A model generated the notes under the pieces. That model saw nothing but the letters and a program-made list of their open reading frames with translations, was not told where the DNA came from and did not search any database. Below, one piece after another: positions 1-4,987 of a stretch of 5,386 nt of DNA; within the stretch, counting starts at the first letter, position 1; each line of letters opens with the position of its first letter. A program made the position numbers and the translations under genes. This DNA is from UBA7672 sp035995285 (GTDB lineage Bacteria; Pseudomonadota; Alphaproteobacteria; Caulobacterales; Hyphomonadaceae), in NCBI GenBank assembly GCA_035995285.1, contig DASYKO010000062.1, forward strand, positions 1 to 5,386, given 5' to 3'.

Positions 1-119
1 GCGATCTCGACATGCTCGAGCACGCGCCCGCTATCCAGCCGGAGGGGCTTTTCGGGGGTGGCCACGGACAGGCGTTTCAGCCCGTCCGCGCCGCTCAGCG
101 TGCGGGCGGGGGAATTCAT
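1..119 (-). CDS. metX: Homoserine O-acetyltransferase (MetX), N-terminal fragment cut by the window edge
   Basis: Reading the minus strand from the ATG at 119-117 gives 39 complete codons with no stop before the window edge. The fragment begins MNSPARTLSGADGLKRLSVA, and after a short TPEKP stretch continues LRLDSGRVLEHVEIA. The pattern of Leu-x-Leu-x-Ser-Gly, then Leu, then Val-x-Ile-Ala resembles the first beta strands of MetX-type homoserine/serine O-acyltransferases, where an Ala-Tyr-Glu-Thr motif usually follows. The catalytic Ser, Asp and His of this alpha/beta hydrolase would lie outside the window. The enzyme acetylates homoserine in methionine synthesis in the cytoplasm. The gene is transcribed away from the aromatic cluster and shares an intergenic region with it. 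No strong Shine-Dalgarno sequence is visible; a weak AGG lies about ten bases upstream. The assignment rests on a short segment plus remembered synteny, so another alpha/beta hydrolase is possible. Confidence 0.7.
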   Translation of the reverse strand, partial: MNSPARTLSGADGLKRLSVATPEKPLRLDSGRVLEHVEI

Positions 120-198
120 GGGGCGGAACCTAGATCAGGTCGGCTGCGATATGAAGCAATAGATAGGAACGCTCGGCCTCGTTTACCCTTGGGTGTTG

Positions 199-227
199 CG
201 GCGACATGCTTTTTGCAGCTGTCGCCG
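199..227. promoter_or_regulatory. 8-bp inverted repeat, possible operator or metX leader hairpin
   Basis: The arms CGGCGACA (199-206) and TGTCGCCG (220-227) are perfectly complementary around a 13-base centre. The centre can pair further (GCT 208-210 with AGC 217-219). In metX RNA (minus strand) it would form a stable stem-loop about 80 to 110 bases before the start codon. On the DNA it overlaps the -35 candidate for the chorismate mutase gene (213-218), so a dimeric regulator binding here could affect that promoter. No U-run follows on the plus strand, and none was seen on the minus strand, so it is not a typical intrinsic terminator. Which role is real cannot be decided from sequence alone. 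Confidence 0.45.
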
Positions 228-241
228 AAGCAGACTAGGGT
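213..241 (+). promoter_or_regulatory. Candidate sigma-70-type promoter for the aromatic cluster
   Basis: TTGCAG (213-218) and TAGGGT (236-241) are separated by 17 bases and match the TTGACA / TATAAT consensus partly (TTG and one further base; TA and the final T). Transcription would start near 248, giving a leader of about 30 bases before the ATG at 279. It is the best-spaced pair seen in the gap on this strand, but matches of this quality occur by chance. Confidence 0.3.
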
Positions 242-246
242 GCTCT

Positions 247-262
247 CACGCTGGGGAGCGTG
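247..262 (+). promoter_or_regulatory. Hairpin carrying the Shine-Dalgarno-like GGGGAG before chorismate mutase
   Basis: CACGCT (247-252) and AGCGTG (257-262) pair perfectly around a GGGG loop. The only purine-rich Shine-Dalgarno-like stretch near the chorismate mutase start, GGGGAG (253-258), sits in this loop and the right arm. It is 11 bases from an in-frame TTG at 270 and 20 bases from the ATG at 279. Folding could partly hide it from the ribosome. The inverted repeat is seen directly; any effect on translation is inference. Confidence 0.35.
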
Positions 263-278
263 GATCAAGTTGCGTGAA

Positions 279-1055
279 ATGGCGGATAGTTTCCAGGCCG
301 TGGCCGACCCGATAGCCGACCCCCTCCTGTCCGCCCTCGGCGAGAGATGGCGAGAACTCAAGGACCTTCCTGCGGTTTCCCCCGCGGGCATCGGCTTCCG
401 TCCCGCGCGCGAGGCCGCCGAGATGCGCCGTCTCACCCGCGAGGTCCAAGCTGCCGGGATACCCGCCGAGGCGATTGCCCGCCTCTGGCGCTCGCTCTGC
501 GGGGACATGATGGTCACCCGCGGTCTCAAGACCGTCTATGTAGCAGGCGGGGACATCTCCCTGTCTCTCGAAGCGGCACGTGGCTATTTCGGCTTCGCGC
601 CTCAGGTGACGCCTGTCGTCGAAGTTCGCGATGCGCTTGAGCGGGCCGACCAGAACCAGGGCGTGCTCGCCTGCGTTCCCTGGCCCGAGCATGCGGGGGC
701 CGGCCAGTGGTGGCCGATGCTGAACGAGGGCAAGTTTCGCAACCTCGCCATCGTCGCCGGCTGGCCTAGCGTTCCGGCCCGCCCGAACGACGCCCCGCGC
801 ATCGCCATCATCGGCCGCGTCGCCATGGAGGCCTCGGGCGACGACGACACGCTCGCCACCGCCCATGACGATCATTATCTGGCCGAACAACGCCTTGGCG
901 ATGTTGGCCTGAAAGCCGAAGTCGTCGCCCGCGCCCGGTCGCTCGCCCTTATCCGCATTCGCGATTTCGTGGCCGTGGACGACCGCCGGGTAGACCTCGC
1001 CCGGAAGGCGGGACTGGACGGCCTACGCGTTGTCGGGGTACGGCCACGGCCTTAG
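279..1055 (+). CDS. Chorismate mutase-like protein, AroQ-type N-terminus with a prephenate dehydratase-like C-terminal region
   Basis: This 258-residue protein resembles a two-part family that I remember from alphaproteobacteria annotated as chorismate mutase. Residues 1-85 form the AroQ-like helical part, with GFRPAREAAEMRRL around 39-52 as the clearest motif. By-eye alignment to the E. coli P-protein mutase domain places Arg44 and Glu45 at catalytic Arg51 and Glu52, and Arg23 at Arg28. The equivalents of Arg11, Lys39, Ser84 and Gln88 look absent. Residues 86-258 are alpha/beta, with WWPML near 144-148, and resemble the C-terminal part of the same family. The expected reaction is chorismate to prephenate in the cytoplasm, upstream of TyrC. 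The gene lies 19 bases before hisC, in a probable operon. I chose the ATG at 279; the in-frame TTG at 270 is the alternative. Family assignment is fairly firm, activity less so. Confidence 0.75.
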   Translation: MADSFQAVADPIADPLLSALGERWRELKDLPAVSPAGIGFRPAREAAEMRRLTREVQAAGIPAEAIARLWRSLCGDMMVTRGLKTVYVAGGDISLSLEAARGYFGFAPQVTPVVEVRDALERADQNQGVLACVPWPEHAGAGQWWPMLNEGKFRNLAIVAGWPSVPARPNDAPRIAIIGRVAMEASGDDDTLATAHDDHYLAEQRLGDVGLKAEVVARARSLALIRIRDFVAVDDRRVDLARKAGLDGLRVVGVRPRP

Positions 1056-1074
1056 GGCAACCCGGACCACCCCA

Positions 1075-2169
1075 ATGACCGACAAGCCAAAACCGCTGCC
1101 GCAACTTGCGAACGTGAACGCCTATGTGCCGGGCGAGGCGCCCAAGCCCGGCAAGGGGCCGAGCTATAAGCTCGCCTCCAACGAAAACCCGCTCGGCGCC
1201 TCGCCGAAAGCCAAAGCTGTCTTCGCCGACATGGCCGCCAAGCTCGACCTCTATCCCGATGGCGGCGCGCACATGCTGAAAGCCGCCATCGCCAAGAAGA
1301 ACGGCCTCGATCCAGCTCGCATCGTCGTCGGCGCCGGGTCCGATGAGATCTTCCTGATGCTCGGCCGCGCCTATCTCGGCGCCGGTGACGAAGCGATCTC
1401 CACCAAGCACGCCTTCGCCATCTACGAGATCATCACCCAGCAACAGGGCGCCACGCCGGTCGTCGTGCCCGAAAACAACTTCGTGGCCGACGTCGACGCG
1501 ATCCTCAAAGCCGTCACGCCGAAGACCAAGCTGGTCTGGCTCGCCAACCCCAACAACCCGACGGGCACCTACCTCCCGTACGACGAAGTGCAGCGCCTGC
1601 ACGCCGGTCTGCCGCCGCACGTGCTGCTGGTGCTCGACGGCGCCTATGCCGAATTCGTGCGCAAGAACGACTACGCCTCCGGCATCGAGCTCGCCTCGAA
1701 AGCCAGCAACGTCATCCTCACTCGCACCTTCTCCAAGCTCTATGGCCTCGCCGGCCTGCGCGTCGGCTGGGGCTATGCGCCCGCCCATGTGATCGACGCG
1801 ATCGAGCGCGTGCGCATGCCGTTCAACGTCAATCTCGTGGCCCAGGCCGTCGCCATCGCCGCGCTCGAGGATGACGAGTTCAACGAGAAATCCTTCGTCC
1901 ACAACGAGACGGAACTGCCGCGCCTCGTCTCGGCCCTCCGCGCGCTCGGCCTCGGCGTGATCGACGGCGTTGGCAATTTCGCCGTGGCCAAATTCCCTGA
2001 CACCCAAGGCAAGACCGCCGCGGAGGCTCTCGCTTACATGAAGGACCGCGGCGTCACCGTCCGCAGCCTCGCCGGCTACGGCATGCCGCAATACCTGCGC
2101 ATTTCGGTCGGCACCGTCGAAGGCAACGATGCGGCGATCAGGCTGATCAAGGAATTCCTGGGCAAATGA
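1075..2169 (+). CDS. hisC: Histidinol-phosphate / aromatic aminotransferase (HisC)
   Basis: This 364-residue protein has the usual HisC length and class I/II fold-type I aminotransferase motifs. They are SNENPLGASPKA (35-46), the YPDGG near 60-64, GAGSDEI (86-92) near the cofactor phosphate, NPNNPTGT (158-165), DGAYAEF (188-194), and TFSKLYGLAGLRVGW (218-232). In the last of these Lys221 should bind pyridoxal phosphate and Arg229 the substrate carboxylate. The enzyme transfers an amino group between glutamate and imidazole acetol phosphate in histidine synthesis. Related enzymes next to tyrC, as in Zymomonas, are known to also act on aromatic keto acids or prephenate, and the location here suggests the same. 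I chose the ATG at 1075 because homology begins shortly after it; an upstream in-frame TTG at 1030 overlaps the previous gene. The Shine-Dalgarno sequence is weak. The stop codon overlaps the tyrC start, so the two are probably translationally coupled. Confidence 0.95.
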   Translation: MTDKPKPLPQLANVNAYVPGEAPKPGKGPSYKLASNENPLGASPKAKAVFADMAAKLDLYPDGGAHMLKAAIAKKNGLDPARIVVGAGSDEIFLMLGRAYLGAGDEAISTKHAFAIYEIITQQQGATPVVVPENNFVADVDAILKAVTPKTKLVWLANPNNPTGTYLPYDEVQRLHAGLPPHVLLVLDGAYAEFVRKNDYASGIELASKASNVILTRTFSKLYGLAGLRVGWGYAPAHVIDAIERVRMPFNVNLVAQAVAIAALEDDEFNEKSFVHNETELPRLVSALRALGLGVIDGVGNFAVAKFPDTQGKTAAEALAYMKDRGVTVRSLAGYGMPQYLRISVGTVEGNDAAIRLIKEFLGK

Positions 2170-3092
2170 CCATCTTTGCCCGCATCGCCATCGTCGGCGT
2201 TGGCCTCATCGGCGGCTCCATCGCGCGCGCTGCGAAGGAGAAGGGCGCAGCCTCCGCCGTCTCGCTCTACGACTTCAACGCTGATGCCTTGAAACGCGCC
2301 GGCGAGATCGGCTTCGGCGAACCGCGCGGGTCTCTCGCGGACGCCGTGAGCGACGCCGACTGCGTCTTCCTCTGCATTCCCGTCGGCGCCATGGGCGAGG
2401 CGGGCAGGGCGGCCATCGCCGAAATGAAGCCCGGCGCCATCCTCACCGATGTTGGCTCCGTCAAAGGCAGCGTGGCGAAAGAACTCCGCTCCGGCGCCAA
2501 GCCCGGCGTTCACATCATCCCGGGCCATCCGATCGCGGGCACCGAAAAATCCGGCCCCGACGCCGGCTTCGCCAGCCTCTTCGAAAACCGCTGGTTCATT
2601 CTTACGCCCGACGCCGGCACGGACCCGGCCTATCTCGCCGCGACCGATAGCCTCGCCAAATTCTGGCAGACTCTTGGTTCCAAGGTTGAGCGCATGGACG
2701 CATCGCGCCATGATCTCGTGCTCGCCGTGACGAGCCACATCCCCCACCTCATCGCCTACAACATGGTCGCCACCGCTTACGACATGGAGCAGGTGACCGA
2801 AGGCGAAGTGGTGAAGTTCTCCGCCGCCGGCTTCCGCGACTTCACCCGCATTGCAGCATCCGACCCGATCATGTGGCGCGACGTCTTCCTCAACAACAAG
2901 GAAGCCGTGCTCGAAGTCCTCGGCCGCTTCGAGGAAGACCTCACCGCCCTGCGCAAAGCCATCCGCAACGGCGACGGCCAGAAACTGTTCGACACCTTCA
3001 CCCACTCCCGCCGCATCCGCCGCGAGATCATCGACGCAGGGCAGGATACGGCGATCCCGAATTTCGGTCGGGATACGACGAAGAAGCCGTAG
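2166..3092 (+). CDS. tyrC: Prephenate / arogenate (cyclohexadienyl) dehydrogenase
   Basis: This 308-residue cytoplasmic enzyme oxidatively decarboxylates prephenate to 4-hydroxyphenylpyruvate or arogenate to tyrosine. The N-terminal Rossmann domain starts with IAIVGVGLIGGSIA (7-20), holding the GxGxxG glycines 11, 13 and 16. Asp36 at the end of the second strand suggests NAD rather than NADP. TDVGSVKG (94-101) and GHPIAGTEKSG (120-130) supply the family's Ser98 and catalytic-type His121. TSHIPHL (189-195) and GFRDFTRIAASDP (222-234) mark the helical C-terminal domain, with Arg224 as the likely substrate-binding arginine. There is no C-terminal ACT domain, so feedback control by tyrosine through such a domain is not expected. 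The start overlaps the hisC stop as ATGA. Length and motifs are complete. Substrate preference between prephenate and arogenate cannot be read from sequence, so the symbol tyrA would be equally acceptable. Confidence 0.94.
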   Translation: MTIFARIAIVGVGLIGGSIARAAKEKGAASAVSLYDFNADALKRAGEIGFGEPRGSLADAVSDADCVFLCIPVGAMGEAGRAAIAEMKPGAILTDVGSVKGSVAKELRSGAKPGVHIIPGHPIAGTEKSGPDAGFASLFENRWFILTPDAGTDPAYLAATDSLAKFWQTLGSKVERMDASRHDLVLAVTSHIPHLIAYNMVATAYDMEQVTEGEVVKFSAAGFRDFTRIAASDPIMWRDVFLNNKEAVLEVLGRFEEDLTALRKAIRNGDGQKLFDTFTHSRRIRREIIDAGQDTAIPNFGRDTTKKP

Positions 3093-3306
3093 ACGCATTC
3101 CATCTACCGCTGTCATTCCGGGCGAAGCAGCGAAGCTGCGTAGACCCGGAACCCAGGAGCCAAGAGCGCTCCTGTCTCAACAGCGCTCGGCGCAACACCA
3201 ACGAACGCGGCCCCTGGGTTCCGGACAACGGCTACGCCGTTTCCGGAATGACACCTTGTATATCTCGCGCTAATGCTGAGCTGGCTCTCAGAAAAGATGG
3301 TTGGAC
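3093..3306. other. Intergenic region after tyrC, mostly occupied by a palindromic repeat
   Basis: These 214 bases separate tyrC from the next gene on the same strand. About two thirds is the nested inverted repeat at 3111-3253. The remainder, 3254-3306, is locally less G+C-rich and holds a small 5-bp hairpin (CTGAG 3276-3280 with CTCAG 3287-3291) and an AGATGG (3295-3300) that may act as ribosome binding site for the ATG at 3307. I see no convincing promoter for the downstream gene and no coding potential. Confidence 0.6.
3111..3253. repeat. Nested palindromic intergenic repeat with TGTCATTCCGG ends
   Basis: The element is a 143-bp imperfect palindrome. Its outer ends TGTCATTCCGG (3111-3121) and CCGGAATGACA (3243-3253) are perfect 11-bp inverted repeats. 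A second pair, CCGGAACCCAGG (3146-3157) and CCTGGGTTCCGG (3213-3224), pairs over 12 bp. A third, GAGCGCT (3164-3170) and AGCGCTC (3182-3188), closes the tip over an 11-base loop. Two side hairpins lie in the arms: GCAGC-GAA-GCTGC (3127-3139) and AACGGC-TAC-GCCGTT (3227-3241). The result is a branched, cruciform-like fold. Repeats with TGTCATTCC-type ends and internal GGAACCCAGG-type arms are, as I recall, common between genes in alphaproteobacterial genomes. It may stabilise or terminate the upstream operon mRNA. There is no transposase; mobility by a transposase elsewhere is speculation. Confidence 0.85.
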
Positions 3307-3819
3307 ATGGCGAAGGCTAAGACACCTGGAAAGTCAGTGAACACGAAGCCGCCTGCGAAGAAAGCTCCACCCAAGCCGCCGGCCAAAGCGCCCTCCGCCA
3401 AAGCTGCGCCCAAACCCTCCGCCGGCGGCACCAAAGACAAGCCGTGGAAACTCTCCACCCCCAGCGGCGGCTCCACATTCGAAGCCTGGCGCGATGAAAC
3501 CGCCGCGCCGCCCGCACTCGTCTGCAACGTCGGGTCGACCGTACTCTCCTACCAGCTCCGCTGCATTGAAGACCTCCACGCCATGCTGAAGAAGCGCAGC
3601 GACTGGATGGCGCTCGGCGGCGCCGACGAACAGAAGCCTGCCACCGAAGGCAGCGTCGAAGCCTGGGCGCGCTCGCCCGCGAACCCCGTCAAAGGCTGGT
3701 ACGGCCTGAAGAAAGGCTTCCGCGGCCGCTTCGGCCACTATGTCCCGCCCGTGATGGAATTCCTCGGCCTCGCGGAGGTCGAGCACAATCCGAAGAACAA
3801 CCGGATGCGCGCGAAGTAG
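3307..3819 (+). CDS. Conserved-looking protein of unknown function with a Lys/Pro/Ala-rich N-terminal tail
   Basis: The 170-residue product has two parts. Residues 3-46 are low-complexity Lys, Pro and Ala, similar in composition to histone H1-like tails and probably disordered and strongly basic. Residues 47-170 look like a compact folded domain, with PWKLSTPSGGS (46-56), LVCNVGSTVLSYQLRCIEDLH (71-91), GVE/AW-type SVEAWARSP (116-124), WYGLKKGFRGRFGHYVPP (131-148) and a basic end at 160-170. I remember similar proteins in other alphaproteobacteria, possibly the family called DUF6855, but this is unverified and no function is known to me. There is no signal peptide or membrane segment, so it should be cytoplasmic. 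The basic tail suggests nucleic acid binding, which is inference. I chose the ATG at 3307; the TTG two codons upstream is possible. It stands alone between the repeat and the TIR gene. Confidence 0.8.
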   Translation: MAKAKTPGKSVNTKPPAKKAPPKPPAKAPSAKAAPKPSAGGTKDKPWKLSTPSGGSTFEAWRDETAAPPALVCNVGSTVLSYQLRCIEDLHAMLKKRSDWMALGGADEQKPATEGSVEAWARSPANPVKGWYGLKKGFRGRFGHYVPPVMEFLGLAEVEHNPKNNRMRAK

Positions 3820-3826
3820 GCGTCCA

Positions 3827-3854
3827 TTGCGCCCGCGCCAGCCTGGCCTAGACT
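3827..3854 (+). promoter_or_regulatory. Weak promoter candidate for the TIR-domain gene
   Basis: TTGCGC (3827-3832) and TAGACT (3849-3854) lie 16 bases apart in the 66-base gap between the unknown gene and the TIR gene. The -10 matches TATAAT at four of six bases and the -35 at three of six. An 11-bp interrupted palindrome, GCCAG-C-CTGGC (3837-3847), fills the spacer and could be an operator. Transcription would begin near 3861, about 25 bases before the GTG start. Co-transcription with the preceding gene remains possible. Confidence 0.3.
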
Positions 3855-3885
3855 ATGGTCCGGGCGGATAGAATTCGGGGACGCA

Positions 3886-4983
3886 GTGGCAGACATCTTC
3901 ATCTCGTACAAGCGGGAGGACCGTCCGGCGGCGCAGCGCGTGGCCCTCGCCCTCCGCCAGCTTGGATTCGATGTGTGGTGGGACTTCGAACTCCTCTCCG
4001 GCGACCGCTACCGCAAAACGATCCGCGTGGTGATCGACAACTGCAAGGCGGCGGTGGTGCTCTGGAGCCAGCGGTCAGTCGAAAGCGATTTCGTGCTGGA
4101 TGAAGCAACGCACGCCAAGGAGCAGAACAAGCTGACCCCGGCGCGGCTTGATGGCGTCGCTCTGCCATTCGGTTTCGGCCAGGTCCATACCGACGACCTG
4201 CAGGGCTGGGACGGCGAACTTTCTCATCCCGGGTTCCAGGCGCTCGTCCGCTCGCTCGAGACGCGGGTCGGGCACAAGGGCAGGCTGGGAACAGGCCCCT
4301 CCGTCGAGCAACAAGCCGCGGCTGCCGAACTGGATGCGTTCAAGGCCGCACAGTTTGCAAACAACGCTACGGCGCTGCGGGCCTTCGTGAAGCAGTATCC
4401 GAGCGGAATGTTCGCGACCTTCGTGCGCAGCCAAATGGAAGGGATGGCTGATGCGCCATCTGCTGCTTCGCCGGTTTTCTCCGGCCCGTCAGCACAGACC
4501 CAGCCGTCGCCACACTCCGCCGCGGAGAAACGGACATCAGCGCCGGGCAGGCAACGACCTTCGATACCCCTGATCCTGGTTGGCGTGCTGGGGCTCTTGT
4601 TGGCATTCGCCGCAATGGAGATCTGGTATCTGCCCGGCGCCTTCGAGCAGTTGAAGCCGGCCAGCATCGTGCTGCCGGGGACGATCACCAGCCTGTCGCC
4701 TGACGGATTCAGAGTCAGCTGGCCGGACCTGCTGCACAACATCCTGGCAATCACCTCAGGCGCGCTGCTGTGCGCCGGCCTGCGCGGACGGGCGGGCGAT
4801 ATACGGGTTTTGATCGCGCCGTTCGCCGCTATCGTGCTGGCAAGCTGGCTCGCCAGTTCCTACGTGGGCGCCTTCAACACCGGCAATCCCGCCTTTTCGG
4901 ACTTCGGGCGGCGCGCCCTCGATGCGGCGCCTGCCGTGGTGACAGCCATCGCAGGCCTTCTGCTGGGCCTGAGGCGCAGTTAG
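3886..4983 (+). CDS. TIR-domain protein with a C-terminal four-helix membrane region
   Basis: The 365-residue product starts directly with a TIR domain (about 1-130). ADIFISYKREDR (2-13) is the first strand and box 1, GFDVWWD (27-33) follows, then CKAAVVLWS (53-61) and FVLDEATHA (69-77). Glu73 matches the glutamate that is catalytic in TIR NAD-cleaving enzymes (the WVxxE position), so NADase activity is plausible. Residues 146-188, with ALRAFVKQYPSGMFATFVRS, resemble a helical segment found after TIR or caspase-like domains in other bacterial proteins. A Ser/Pro/Gln-rich linker (190-225) follows. Then come four hydrophobic stretches near 227-248, 282-299, 306-328 and 346-363. Basic residues before the first, after the second and after the fourth predict both ends in the cytoplasm. 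The GTG start has GGGG 5 bases upstream. No known partner gene is adjacent. A defence or signalling role is inferred. Confidence 0.88.
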   Translation: MADIFISYKREDRPAAQRVALALRQLGFDVWWDFELLSGDRYRKTIRVVIDNCKAAVVLWSQRSVESDFVLDEATHAKEQNKLTPARLDGVALPFGFGQVHTDDLQGWDGELSHPGFQALVRSLETRVGHKGRLGTGPSVEQQAAAAELDAFKAAQFANNATALRAFVKQYPSGMFATFVRSQMEGMADAPSAASPVFSGPSAQTQPSPHSAAEKRTSAPGRQRPSIPLILVGVLGLLLAFAAMEIWYLPGAFEQLKPASIVLPGTITSLSPDGFRVSWPDLLHNILAITSGALLCAGLRGRAGDIRVLIAPFAAIVLASWLASSYVGAFNTGNPAFSDFGRRALDAAPAVVTAIAGLLLGLRRS

Positions 4984-4987
4984 CCGC

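Larger units (their letters stand above)
120..278. other. Divergent intergenic region between metX and the chorismate mutase gene
   Basis: This 159-base gap separates two divergent start codons, so it should hold promoters for both directions. It contains an 8-bp inverted repeat (199-206 / 220-227), a 6-bp inverted repeat (247-252 / 257-262) and a small ACCC-TT-GGGT repeat (185-194). I compared the minus-strand leader of metX by eye with the SAM-I, SAM-II and SAH riboswitch patterns I remember and saw no match. I could not find a convincing promoter for metX. An open frame upstream of the chorismate mutase start runs through this region and into metX on the opposite strand, but it looks non-coding. 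Confidence 0.6.

Noticed and set aside
206..238. Short frame MLFAAVAEAD, a possible attenuator leader peptide before the aromatic operon
   Set aside because: Only one Phe and no Tyr or Trp run, it overlaps the promoter candidate, and no terminator/antiterminator pair follows.
12..278. In-frame upstream extension of the chorismate mutase reading frame by 89 codons
   Set aside because: It runs antisense through the metX N-terminus and the divergent promoter region, and its translation shows no family similarity; homology begins after the ATG at 279.
120..278. SAM or SAH riboswitch in the metX leader
   Set aside because: Hairpins are present, but the conserved sequence blocks of SAM-I, SAM-II and SAH riboswitches that I remember are not seen.
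949..2091. Long open frame (380 codons) on the minus strand opposite hisC
   Set aside because: It is a G+C-driven shadow: rich in Gly, Val, Arg, Asp and Glu without domain motifs, and fully antisense to a clear hisC.
2076..3116. Long open frame (346 codons) on the minus strand opposite tyrC
   Set aside because: Same composition artefact, antisense to a gene with complete TyrC motifs.
3256..3281. TTGTATATC-type A+T-rich stretch as promoter for the unknown gene
   Set aside because: No -35 hexamer with acceptable spacing could be found for the TATATC at 3259-3264.
2873..3340. Plus-strand frames crossing the tyrC end and the palindromic repeat
   Set aside because: Arg/Pro/Ser-rich translations with no motifs; they only span the repeat by chance.
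3855..4103. Alternative start at ATG 3855 for the TIR gene
   Set aside because: It is in a different frame; the TIR domain begins right at the GTG at 3886, which also has a well-spaced GGGG site.
3886..4983. Thoeris, CBASS or Pycsar assignment for the TIR gene
   Set aside because: No SIR2-like, ThsA, cyclase or SAVED partner gene is in the window, and the membrane architecture does not match the canonical effectors I know.
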